Part shown: positions 25,453 to 33,937 of the stretch, one piece after another | How the letters are laid out: each line of letters opens with the position of its first letter | Numbering within the stretch: position 1 is the first letter of the stretch | Source of the DNA: Deltaproteobacteria bacterium | GTDB lineage: Bacteria; Myxococcota_A; UBA796; SXON01 | Assembly (NCBI GenBank): GCA_014191855.1 | Contig: BJHF01000041.1 | Coordinates: 1-54,340, forward strand | Reading direction: 5' to 3' | DNA length: 54,340 bases | Position numbers and translations under genes: made by a program | Notes under the pieces: generated by a model | Told to the model about the DNA's origin: nothing | The model's input: only the letters and a program-made list of their open reading frames with translations | Databases searched by the model: none

Positions 25453-26819
25453 ACCTGCTCACCTGGCCGCTCGCCCTCGGGGCGCTCGCCCTCGGGCTCA
25501 TCATCGGCACCGCGATGGTTTTCGGTTCTGCGCGTGGCAAAAGCGGCAGCGCGCAGGACACGGCCCGCGCCGACCTCATCGCGCGCCGCGACGCGCTCTA
25601 CGATCAGCTTCGCGAGCTGGACGACACTCGCGACAAGCTCGACGGCGATTTGTACGCCGCTGAGCGCGCCCGGCTGCTCGCCGCCGCGGCCGACGTGCTG
25701 CGCGCGCTCGACAAGGTGGCGCCGCCCGCCGCCCGCCCCGACCCAGCCGCCGGGGAGGGTGATCACGCGGCTAAAACCGGCACAAAGCCGGAATCGTGGT
25801 CGACCCGGCACCCGCGCCTTTCGTCGGCGTTGTGGGGTCTCGGCGCGGCGGCGGCGGTGCTGCTGCTCCGCGAAGCGTTGGACTCCAACGCCGCAGCCCG
25901 AGTCGAGGGCCAGAGCATCACCGGCGCGGGCGGCGGCGGCGGCATGGGGGGCGGTCAGGCCGACGCCGGCCCGGCGGCACCGGCGCTCCCTCCAGAAATG
26001 CAGGCGGCGCTGGACGAACTGAAGGCCAAAGCGGCGGTTGAGCCGCCGGATCTCGAGGCGAAGAACCGGTACGGCCATGCGCTGATCGCGGCTGACCAGG
26101 TGATGGTGGCGTGGAAGGAGGCGGAGGCCGTGGTGGCGCTCGACGCCGACAACGCCGAGGCCCGCGTGCACCAGGCGGTCGTGCTTTTGCAGATCGGCGA
26201 TCAGGTGATGGCCGCGAAGCTGCTCGATCGCGTGCTGAGCACCAGTCCGAACCAGGCGGAGGCGCTCGGGTACCGCGGTGCGCTCTACGCCGAGTCCGGG
26301 CAGCGCCAGGAGGCGATCGACGCCTGGACCAAGGCAAAAGAGGCGGATCCCGACCAGGCGCCGATGTTCAACCAGCTTATCGCCGGCGTCGACGGCCTGA
26401 TCGCGCGCGCGGAGGCCCAGCGCGCCTCAGGTTCGGCAGATGCCCCGCCAGGTGGCGCCGGCGAGCCCGCCCCACCGGTCGCGCCCGCCGGCGACGCCGA
26501 GTTCACCGGAGAGGTCCGCCTCGCGTCCGGGCTCACCGGCTCCGGCACGCTGTTCATCTACGTTCGAGCGGAAGGGGTCACCTCCGGCCCGCCGCTGCGA
26601 GTCAAGAAGCTCCCTGCCCAATTCCCCGTGAAATTCGCGATCAGCGCGAGCGACTCGCCGATGGGCGGCACCCTCCCGACCGGCAAAGTGCAGCTCAGCG
26701 CCCGCCTGGATGGGGACGGAAACGTGATGACGAAGGATCCGGCCGATCCGGTGGCGATCAGCGCGCCGGTAGCCGCCGGCGCGACAGACCTGGTGCTGGA
26801 GCTGGCTCCCGCGCCCTGA
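25449..26819 (+). CDS. ccmI: CcmI-like TPR protein of cytochrome c maturation
   Basis: Apocytochrome chaperone, 456 aa from GTG 25449. It has an N-terminal membrane helix, a cytoplasmic helix with the CcmI-style LYDQLRELD segment, a second membrane helix near 125, a Gly-rich loop and TPR repeats (about 185-310). The C-terminal beta domain matches the end of CcmI (LFIYVRAEG, GPPLRVKKLP). The frame continues upstream inside ccmH, but the GTGA overlap fixes the start. Last gene of the ccm operon; the convergent neighbour starts its stop codon 9 bases on. Confidence 0.85.
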   Translation: MNLLTWPLALGALALGLIIGTAMVFGSARGKSGSAQDTARADLIARRDALYDQLRELDDTRDKLDGDLYAAERARLLAAAADVLRALDKVAPPAARPDPAAGEGDHAAKTGTKPESWSTRHPRLSSALWGLGAAAAVLLLREALDSNAAARVEGQSITGAGGGGGMGGGQADAGPAAPALPPEMQAALDELKAKAAVEPPDLEAKNRYGHALIAADQVMVAWKEAEAVVALDADNAEARVHQAVVLLQIGDQVMAAKLLDRVLSTSPNQAEALGYRGALYAESGQRQEAIDAWTKAKEADPDQAPMFNQLIAGVDGLIARAEAQRASGSADAPPGGAGEPAPPVAPAGDAEFTGEVRLASGLTGSGTLFIYVRAEGVTSGPPLRVKKLPAQFPVKFAISASDSPMGGTLPTGKVQLSARLDGDGNVMTKDPADPVAISAPVAAGATDLVLELAPAP

Positions 26820-26827
26820 GCCCGTCG

Positions 26828-27412
26828 CTACTCGATCCGCTCGCCGCGGCAGGCCCGCTCCACGACATCCAGGCGATCCTGACCCCAGATGAGCGCGGTT
26901 TCGTCAATCCGAAAGGCCGGAACTCCAAAAACGCCGCAGTCCCGCGCGGTGTTGGTCGCCAACACCAGCGCTTCCCGTTGGGTGCCGGCCGACGCCAACT
27001 CGACGCTGGAGACGCCAAGCGCGGAGAGGACCGCGGGATCACCGATGTCCTCGCCGCGGCCCCACGCGCTCGCGAAGATCCGGCCCATCCGCTCGGGCGT
27101 CGGGCTCTGGAGGAACACCCTCAGCGGGAGCACCGTTCGCAGCGGAAAGGCGGCGGGCCAGGCCAGCGGCACGCCCCACCAGCGCGCCCAGCGCTGTAGA
27201 TCCCGAAGGACATACTGGCGCTTCGCCTCGGACATCCCGGCGATCGGCACATCTACCTGGCCGATGTCCCGAAACAGCCCGCCGAGGAGCAGGGGGCGAA
27301 GCACAAGGTCCGCGCCGGTACGTCGCGCCAGCGCGCCAACCTGGGTGGACGCCAGGTAGGCGAACGGGCTGGAAAAATCGAAGAAGAACTCCAGCTTCGG
27401 CCTTGGCTTCAT
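26828..27412 (-). CDS. DsbA-family isomerase (HCCA isomerase / GST kappa-like)
   Basis: 194-aa thioredoxin-fold protein of the 2-hydroxychromene-2-carboxylate isomerase group. It opens with FFFDFSSPFAYLAS, where Ser14 or Ser15 matches the catalytic serine that replaces the DsbA cysteine, so a glutathione-linked isomerase or transferase is more likely than an oxidase. The ATG at 27412 overlaps the TGA of the Tpt1-Nudix gene (ATGA). No aromatic-degradation genes are near, so its substrate is open. Confidence 0.8.
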   Translation of the reverse strand: MKPRPKLEFFFDFSSPFAYLASTQVGALARRTGADLVLRPLLLGGLFRDIGQVDVPIAGMSEAKRQYVLRDLQRWARWWGVPLAWPAAFPLRTVLPLRVFLQSPTPERMGRIFASAWGRGEDIGDPAVLSALGVSSVELASAGTQREALVLATNTARDCGVFGVPAFRIDETALIWGQDRLDVVERACRGERIE

Positions 27413-28434
27413 TCCTCCCCCACCACGCGCAGGTTGGTGGGTGGCAACCCCAGCTCGGTGGCCCGGTCGTCCAGGGCTGCGAGGAGGCGGCCCAGGATGG
27501 TGCGGAGGCTCGGATGCGAGAGGACGGTGAGCGCCTCCAGCAGGCTGAACCATCGCACCTCCTCGATTCCCTCCTCCTGCAACGGTCGAAAGTCCTCGAA
27601 GCGCTCGCCGAGCTCGATCAGGAACAAATAGATCGTCTTGAGGCGCGGCGTGCCCTCCCGCGTGTAGAACCCGTAGCGCACGGAGCCCAGACTGCGAACC
27701 TCGCGCACCGGTACGTCCACGCCCATCTCCTCGCGGATCTCGCGCACGGCGGCGACCGCTGGTGGCTCACCATACTCAAGCTTTCCCTTGGCGACTTCCC
27801 ACGTCATCCCGTGCCGACGCGCCACCTTGATCAAGCCGATGCGCGGCTCACCCGTAAACCAGTCCACCACAAAACCGCCGGCGCTCGCCTGCTCGGCATA
27901 CCCCTCCCGCAGGTTCAGCACGTGGCGGATGGGGATCGCGGAGGAGAGGTAGAGACCCGCTCGGGCGCGCTGGAACGTGACGCCATCGCGTCTCGCCCGC
28001 GCCGCATCGATGATCAGCACGATGGGATCGACGAAGGTGCGGTGCGCCACCCGCCATGCGAGCGCCTCCTGCCGCGACAGGTGAACGCCAGCCTCGTTGG
28101 GCGCCCAGAGGCGACCGTCGCGTTCGTAAAGGATGAGCCTCCCCCGTGGCGCGGCGTGAAAGAGCAGGTCTGGGCCGGCGTATCGCTCCGACTGGCCGGC
28201 GCTCCCCACGCGGATGCGGCCCTCCTCGCACTCGATCCGGCCGCCGACGAAGCAACGAGTCGCCCCCTCCACGTCGTCAACCGCCACCGGCCGGCGGATC
28301 GTGCGCTCGACCACGCGCGCAACGTCCACGAGGCAAAACCACCCCTCGCCGTCGGGAACCAAGCCGGTGGGGGCCGGGTGCCGCAACAGATAGTGAATCG
28401 TTTTGCTGAGCCGAATCAGATCGAGGCCCGCCAA
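27409..28434 (-). CDS. Tpt1/KptA RNA 2'-phosphotransferase fused to a Nudix hydrolase
   Basis: Two-domain protein, 341 aa from TTG 28434. Residues 5-175 match Tpt1/KptA, which moves an RNA 2'-phosphate to NAD+: RLSKTIHYLLRH (Arg18, His19), IRVGSAG (Arg75), GVHLS, an Arg near 132 and LIIDA. The usual YHGT and QGHS motifs are altered to FHAA and AGQS, so activity may have shifted. Residues 195-341 are a Nudix domain with a perfect GX5EX7REUXEEXGU box (217-239). The start is set by AAGGAG six bases upstream and by the Tpt1 N-terminus; a longer start at 28524 would add a Cys/Trp-rich leader. It is coupled to the downstream isomerase. Confidence 0.83.
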   Translation of the reverse strand: MAGLDLIRLSKTIHYLLRHPAPTGLVPDGEGWFCLVDVARVVERTIRRPVAVDDVEGATRCFVGGRIECEEGRIRVGSAGQSERYAGPDLLFHAAPRGRLILYERDGRLWAPNEAGVHLSRQEALAWRVAHRTFVDPIVLIIDAARARRDGVTFQRARAGLYLSSAIPIRHVLNLREGYAEQASAGGFVVDWFTGEPRIGLIKVARRHGMTWEVAKGKLEYGEPPAVAAVREIREEMGVDVPVREVRSLGSVRYGFYTREGTPRLKTIYLFLIELGERFEDFRPLQEEGIEEVRWFSLLEALTVLSHPSLRTILGRLLAALDDRATELGLPPTNLRVVGEE

Positions 28435-28447
28435 AGGGGGCTCCTTG
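28432..28447 (-). promoter_or_regulatory. Ribosome binding site deciding the TTG start of Tpt1-Nudix
   Basis: On the minus strand AAGGAG (28446-28441) lies six bases before TTG (28434-28432), close to ideal spacing, and no ATG or GTG is available nearby. Confidence 0.65.
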
Positions 28448-28507
28448 CGCCAATGCGAACAGGATGCCCCTTTTGCCCAAGTGGTGTCAAGGGGCCACGC
28501 CGCACAC

Positions 28508-29518
28508 CTACATCGGCGGATCAACCAGATCGCGCCAGATGCGATCGGCCCGGGCCGCCGCCTCCGCCACCTGAGTGCAGAACCAGCGCCAGCGCGCGAG
28601 GCGCTCGGTCGGCGGCGGATCGGAGGGCAGGTCTACCACCCATTCGCTCTGACTCACGAAGCCGCCGCCGAGGAATCGGTAGGTTTCCATCAAGGGGATC
28701 TGCGCCTGGTCCTCCCCGCGGGTCGCGCCCAGCGCGCGACCGAGGCCCACCGCCACCGCGTCGGTAGCCGGCTCAAGCGGCGGCAGAATGCTGCCCACCG
28801 GGAGCAAACCGAAGTGCCCAAGCAGCTCGTCGATCGCCAGCGCGAGCTCGGGGGCCCCGCCCTCCCGAAGTACGTCCGCGTAGGCGCGCAGCGTCGCGAG
28901 CGGCTCGCGTACTGCGGGGTGCAGACGCCCGAGGGCTCCGGCCGGATCGAGCCCCACGTCGTCGTCGGCCAACGCGCCTACGAGAGCGGCTGTCACCGGA
29001 GCGCCTCGGCTGCCCGTGAGCGTTCGCCCGGCGCGCAGCGCGATCGCCATCCGCGTGAGCGGCGTGACCGGCGCCCCGAACAGCAGATCGACCACGGCCG
29101 GCTCCAGCGCAACACCGAGGAGCTCAAAGCCGGCGCGCACCTGCCGTGCGAGCTGGCGCCGACCTGGGTCGGGGTCCTTCAACAACGCCAGCAGTTGACG
29201 TGTGGCGGGGTGCTCACCGTCCCCCTCCCGGGCTACCGAGAACCAGCCGCCGCGCCCGTCTGCGCTCAGGCTCACGGCGAGCGGCGCCGTGCCGGGCCCG
29301 GGAACGACGACGAGGGCGCCGCTGCCCATCTCCCGCCCAACTCCGCAGGAGGCGAGCGCGGCCGAATGGAGCACCGCCGGGCCGTGGATCGCGCCGACAT
29401 CACCAGGATCACCAAGGATATCCACGCGGATCCGCTGGCCGAAGGTCCTTGCTCGCGACAACAGCAGGATCCCCGCCACCATCGTGGCCGGGCTGGAACC
29501 CCGCAGGCATACGTTCAT
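28508..29518 (-). CDS. Uncharacterised 336-aa protein
   Basis: No family recognised. It starts at ATG 29518, overlapping the TGA of the upstream membrane-protein gene (ATGA). The first third is beta-rich and Gly-rich (GALVVVPGPG, PLAVSLSADG, GGWFSVAREG); the rest is mostly helical with several Leu/Ala-rich helices and a C-terminal Trp/Arg segment. There is no signal peptide, and only one weakly hydrophobic N-terminal stretch. The coupling suggests it acts with the 293-aa membrane protein. Confidence 0.55.
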   Translation of the reverse strand: MNVCLRGSSPATMVAGILLLSRARTFGQRIRVDILGDPGDVGAIHGPAVLHSAALASCGVGREMGSGALVVVPGPGTAPLAVSLSADGRGGWFSVAREGDGEHPATRQLLALLKDPDPGRRQLARQVRAGFELLGVALEPAVVDLLFGAPVTPLTRMAIALRAGRTLTGSRGAPVTAALVGALADDDVGLDPAGALGRLHPAVREPLATLRAYADVLREGGAPELALAIDELLGHFGLLPVGSILPPLEPATDAVAVGLGRALGATRGEDQAQIPLMETYRFLGGGFVSQSEWVVDLPSDPPPTERLARWRWFCTQVAEAAARADRIWRDLVDPPM

Positions 29519-30396
29519 TCGCGATCCTCCCGCCGCACGCTGGCTCGCCGCCGCACCGCCATCGCCAGGAGCACAACGGGGGCGCCGCTGAGCAAGGATA
29601 CCAGACCCACGACGACGCTCCCAGCGTAGGCGAGCAGGAACATCCACGCCAGCGCCGACACTGCGGCGATCTTCCAGCCATCCTCGCGAAGCTCCCGGGG
29701 CGACACCCAGGCCTCGGCCAGGCGACCGAGCTTCGACTCTTCATCGAGCCCCTGGCGCCACCGGGAGAGATCGAGCGGCGCAAGGAGCACCCGGCCCGCC
29801 ACCACCAACGAAGGACCCGCCAGAAGGGAAGGAAGCAGCACCGGGATCGTGCGCTCCTCCGGCGCCGCCACCGCGAGGATGCCGAATACGATCAACACCG
29901 TGGAGATCAGGAACCAGGCCTGGTAGGGCTCATAGGCGATCTCGTTGTAGAGGCGCCAGCGCGCGAGCGGCGCGAAGCCGGGAAGCGGCCCCGAAGCCCG
30001 GCGGCGCCCTCCCTCCCCGGTCGTTTGATAATCCAGGGTCTCCGCGTAGAAGCGCGCCGCCATCCAGGCGCCCGGTTTGCCGTCCGGCACCCAGTGTGCG
30101 AGCTCGTTGCGCCGGTCGTCCAACAGCGCCGACCGGCCCGGGAGCAGGCGGCCCCGCGCCAGGATGCTCCAGCTCTCGTCGTCGGCCGCGGCCGCGAGGC
30201 TCGCCACCGCCGATCGCTCCATCGCTTGAACAGCCGCGGGCGTCGCCCGAAAAAGCACATAGAACATGCCCCGAAGCGGCACGGCCACAGCCGACACCGG
30301 CGTGGTGGCCCCGAGCAGACCGAGGTGCAGCGTAACGGACTCGCGGCCCGCCAGCCGATCCAGCACCTCGGGGGGCAGCTCAGGCGCGCTGGACAC
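29515..30396 (-). CDS. Uncharacterised membrane protein, possible flavin split-barrel N-domain
   Basis: 293 aa from GTG 30396, overlapping the end of ileS by 17 bases. Residues 15-110 resemble, weakly, the pyridoxamine-oxidase-like split barrel (VSAVAVPL, MFYVLFRA, SWSILARGRLL). Residues 160-280 contain about four membrane helices in two pairs (WFLISTVLIVFGILAVA; VLLPSLLAGPSLVVAGRVLL; and others) with a conserved-looking charged loop (SRWRQGLDEESKLGR). No function can be assigned. Confidence 0.55.
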   Translation of the reverse strand: MSSAPELPPEVLDRLAGRESVTLHLGLLGATTPVSAVAVPLRGMFYVLFRATPAAVQAMERSAVASLAAAADDESWSILARGRLLPGRSALLDDRRNELAHWVPDGKPGAWMAARFYAETLDYQTTGEGGRRRASGPLPGFAPLARWRLYNEIAYEPYQAWFLISTVLIVFGILAVAAPEERTIPVLLPSLLAGPSLVVAGRVLLAPLDLSRWRQGLDEESKLGRLAEAWVSPRELREDGWKIAAVSALAWMFLLAYAGSVVVGLVSLLSGAPVVLLAMAVRRRASVRREDRE

Positions 30397-33300
30397 GCAG
30401 GCTCACGACCTCGCCGTCTACCTCCACCACGGCGGATTCGCCGGCGGGCGCCAGCGCGAAGCGACAGAGCGTATCGGCCGCGATCTGGGCGCCGAAGCGC
30501 GCCAGCGTGCGAGCCGCCCGAGAGCTGGCCGCCACGTTCACGACCTCCAGCGCCAGCACCTCGCCGTACGCCACGCCCATCCCCTTTCGAAGCGCCTGCA
30601 CCTTGCTCGTGATCTCGCGTGCGAGGCCCTCTTCGAGCAGATCCTCGTTCAGCTCGCTCCAGAGCGCCACCACCGCGACCGCGCTCCCGCTGGCTTGGAA
30701 CCCCGCCAACGGGGCGACCTCGACGATGATCTCGTCGGGCCCGAGGGTAACGGGGCCGCCGGGCAACGCGAGGGTGAGCCCGCCACCAAGCACGCGAGCG
30801 CGCACCTCGCTCCCATCGAGGCGCGCGAGCGCCTCCTGGCAGGCCTTCATGTCCTTGCCGAGCTTCTTCCCCAGCACCTTGAAGTCCGGCTTTATGCGGA
30901 AGCTGACGAAGCGACCCGCGTCCGCCGAGAAGCGCACCTCCCGCACGTTGAGCTCATCGCCGAGGAGCGCCACGAGCGCGCCGAGGCGGGCCGAGCGGGC
31001 GGGATCGGCGAGCACCACCTCGGCGGCGGAGAGCGGCTGGCGAACGCGCACCCCGACCATGGCGCGCGCCGCGAGGCCGAGGCTCGCCAGCTCCCGCAAG
31101 AGTGCCATGTCCTCCGCCAATTCAGGCGCACACCACGCCGGGTTTGGTGCAGGCCAGTCGGCGAGATGCACGCTGATTTCCGGATTTTCCTTGGCCGCCG
31201 TGCCACGGAGCGAGAGGTAGATGGCCTCGGCCGTGAACGGCACAAAGGGGGCGATCAACAGGGCCACGGTGTCGAGCACGGCGTACAGCGTGTCGCGCGC
31301 GGCCACGCCGTCCGCATCCAGCGAGGAGAAGCGGTCGCGGCTGCGCCGGAGATACCAGTTGGAGAGCCCATCTACGAAGGTGGAGAGGGCCCGCGCCGCT
31401 TCGTACGCCCGGTATCCATCGAGGTGGGTGGTGACGGTACGCACCAGCGAGTCAAGCTCGGCCAGGATCCACCGGTCCAGCACGTGCGCCGCGCCCGTCG
31501 TCACCGGCGTCGGCTCCCAGCCTTCTCCATGCAACGCGAGGAACTGGTGCACGTTGCGGAGCCGGAACAAGAACTCCCGCTGCCCCTCCAGGATGGCCTT
31601 GAGCGAGATCCGGGTGTTCGTCCACGCGGGGCTCGATGCATAGAACAGCCATCGGAAGGCATCGGCGCCAGGCGGCGGAAACGGTGGGATCAACGTGATT
31701 GAGTCACCGGCAGCCGCGGCGTCGTCCGGGCTGAGGTGCACCGTGTCCTTGCCCTTCACGTCACGCGCCACGACCTCGAAGATGCGCCCGTCGGCGGTGC
31801 GCATGCGCTCGTTCGGGTCGAGCGCCAGCGAGCGCACCTGAGGCGGCTTCATTCCCAGTTGTCCAGGCTTCAAGCTGGCATCGGCTACGACTTTCGCCCG
31901 CATCTCCCCGGCGAGCACCAGGTCGGGGCTGGTGTAGTTGCCCTTGGACTTGCTCTCCTTTTTTCCTTCCGCGTCGCACACGTGCCCAAGCACGATGCAA
32001 TTACGATAGGGGCGAGGATAGGCCCTTGGATCAAGGCCGTACTTCTTGCACGACTCGTCGTCGAATAGCAGCGTGCTGATCATCAGGAGGGAGTAGAACC
32101 AGCCGCGAGTCTGGTCGATGGCCTCCGAGATGAAGTCGGCGGGGAAGCTCGACGCGAAGGCCTCGCGCCCCTGGTGCGGGAAGCCCCACTGCGCGAACGG
32201 CATGCACCCGCTGTCGAACCAGCAGTCGATCACCTCCGGCACGCGCGCCATGGTTCCGGCGCAGGTCGGACAGCGGAGCGTGACGCTGTCGATCCAAGGC
32301 TTGTGCACCGCGAGGTCGGCCCCGACGTCGGCCGCCAGCACGCCACCGAGCGCCTGGATCTCCGCGACGGAGGCAGGCGCAACCCGGCCGTCGCAACCCG
32401 GGCAGGACCAGATGTTGAGCGGCGTGCCCCAGAAGCGCTCCCGCGAGAGCGCCCAGTCCACGTTGTTGCGCAGGAAGTCGCCAAACCGGCCGGTGCCGAT
32501 GGTCTCGGGGTGCCACGTGACCGCGTCGTTGTTGGCGAGCGCCTCCGCGTTGAGCTGCGTGGTTCGGATGAACCAGCCCGGCCGGGCGTACTGGATCAGC
32601 GGATCCTTGTCGGCGCGGGGGCAGAACGGGTAGGGATGTCGAAGCGTTTCGCTCTTCCAAAGCAGCCCACGCTCCTTCAGATCGCGAACGATGTCCTTGT
32701 CGACCTCCTTGCAGTGCCGGCCCACCAGGTCGAGGGTGCCGGCCGCGCTACCGGGCAGGAACTTGCCGTCGGGGCCGACGAGTTGGAGGAAGCCGAGGCC
32801 ATGCTCCTTCCGCGCCGCGAAGTCGTCCTCTCCGAAGGCAGGTGCGGTGTGCACGATGCCGGTCTGGGCCACGTCCACGTGCGCGCCGGTCACGACGACG
32901 AACGAACGCCCCGCGGCAAGCTGGGCCGCCTGGTAGGGCATGGCTTCGTGCATGGTGAACAGTGGCGCGTATGTGCAGCCTGAAAGCGTATTTCCGAGAC
33001 ATGTCGCGACCCGTTCACCCTCCGGCGCGAGCTCTGCCGCGGTGACGACGATCTCGACCCCCGCCTCCGTCGTTACCCGGGTGAACGCGTACTCGGCCGT
33101 CGCGTTCACCGCGAGCGCCACGTTGGAGGGGAGCGTCCACGGCGTGGTCGTCCACGCGAGGAATGAAATCTTCCCGGCCGCCAATTCGGCCGCCACGGCG
33201 GAGGCCAGCTCGACCGGCAGCAGCGCGCCGAGCTCCCGAACACGGAAGCGGACGGTGATCGAAGGATCGTCGACCTGTTTGTACCCTTCGCCCACCTCGC

Positions 33301-33871
33301 CGGCCGAGAGCGCAGTGCCCCCCTGCGGCCACCACCACACCACCTTATAATCCTGGTACAACAAGCCCTTCTTGAAGAGCTCTGAGAGCGCCCACCACAC
33401 GCTCTCCACGTACGAGCGGTGGTAGGTGGCGTAGGCGCTCTCCGTGTCCAACCAGAAGCCGATGCGCTCGGTCAGCTCTTCCCACTCGCGCGTGTACACC
33501 CAAACGCTGTCCAGGCACTTCCGGGAAAACGGCTCCAGCCCGTAGGCCTCGATCGCCGCTTTGCCGTGGATCCCAAGCAGCTTCTCAACCTCGACCTCCA
33601 CCGGCAGCCCGTGGGTGTCCCAGCCGCCTTTTCGAGCGACCCGCTGGCCGCGCATGGTGCGAAAGCGGGGGAAGATGTCCTTCATCACTCGGGTGAGGAC
33701 GTGCCCGTTGTGAGGCATTCCGTTGGCGGTGGGGGGGCCTTCATAGAATACGAAGGGCGCCCCTTCTTTGCGAAGGTCCAGCGATCGCGCGAAGATGGAC
33801 TGGGACGACCAGAAGCGGCGGACATCGGCTTCGAGGGCGGCGGGGGCGAGCAGTTCGGGGAGCGTTGCCAT
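30380..33871 (-). CDS. ileS: Isoleucyl-tRNA synthetase, long form with insertion after the KMSKS loop
   Basis: Charges tRNA-Ile. The 1163-aa class I synthetase has a HIGH-type motif PHNGH (about residues 54-58), KGGWDTHGLPVEVEVEK, WFDSGCMPFAQWG, and a KMSKS-equivalent that reads KKESKSKGN near 640. The general style is that of the longer eukaryote-like class. About 80 residues are inserted between the KMSKS loop and the conserved GADAFRWLFYASSP, where other IleRS continue almost directly. The editing (CP1) and anticodon domains appear complete. Upstream is a divergent gene; two unknown genes overlap downstream. Confidence 0.95.
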   Translation of the reverse strand: MATLPELLAPAALEADVRRFWSSQSIFARSLDLRKEGAPFVFYEGPPTANGMPHNGHVLTRVMKDIFPRFRTMRGQRVARKGGWDTHGLPVEVEVEKLLGIHGKAAIEAYGLEPFSRKCLDSVWVYTREWEELTERIGFWLDTESAYATYHRSYVESVWWALSELFKKGLLYQDYKVVWWWPQGGTALSAGEVGEGYKQVDDPSITVRFRVRELGALLPVELASAVAAELAAGKISFLAWTTTPWTLPSNVALAVNATAEYAFTRVTTEAGVEIVVTAAELAPEGERVATCLGNTLSGCTYAPLFTMHEAMPYQAAQLAAGRSFVVVTGAHVDVAQTGIVHTAPAFGEDDFAARKEHGLGFLQLVGPDGKFLPGSAAGTLDLVGRHCKEVDKDIVRDLKERGLLWKSETLRHPYPFCPRADKDPLIQYARPGWFIRTTQLNAEALANNDAVTWHPETIGTGRFGDFLRNNVDWALSRERFWGTPLNIWSCPGCDGRVAPASVAEIQALGGVLAADVGADLAVHKPWIDSVTLRCPTCAGTMARVPEVIDCWFDSGCMPFAQWGFPHQGREAFASSFPADFISEAIDQTRGWFYSLLMISTLLFDDESCKKYGLDPRAYPRPYRNCIVLGHVCDAEGKKESKSKGNYTSPDLVLAGEMRAKVVADASLKPGQLGMKPPQVRSLALDPNERMRTADGRIFEVVARDVKGKDTVHLSPDDAAAAGDSITLIPPFPPPGADAFRWLFYASSPAWTNTRISLKAILEGQREFLFRLRNVHQFLALHGEGWEPTPVTTGAAHVLDRWILAELDSLVRTVTTHLDGYRAYEAARALSTFVDGLSNWYLRRSRDRFSSLDADGVAARDTLYAVLDTVALLIAPFVPFTAEAIYLSLRGTAAKENPEISVHLADWPAPNPAWCAPELAEDMALLRELASLGLAARAMVGVRVRQPLSAAEVVLADPARSARLGALVALLGDELNVREVRFSADAGRFVSFRIKPDFKVLGKKLGKDMKACQEALARLDGSEVRARVLGGGLTLALPGGPVTLGPDEIIVEVAPLAGFQASGSAVAVVALWSELNEDLLEEGLAREITSKVQALRKGMGVAYGEVLALEVVNVAASSRAARTLARFGAQIAADTLCRFALAPAGESAVVEVDGEVVSLRVQRA

Positions 33872-33937
33872 TCGGGGCCGCGTCTATCAAGGCCGGGCGC
33901 TTGTTGGCGCAATAGGTGTCCAAGGCAGCACCTCACC

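Noticed and set aside
27409..28434. Plain Nudix hydrolase or plain KptA
   Set aside because: Both domains are complete enough and in one frame without a stop or frameshift signature, so a single label would hide the fusion.
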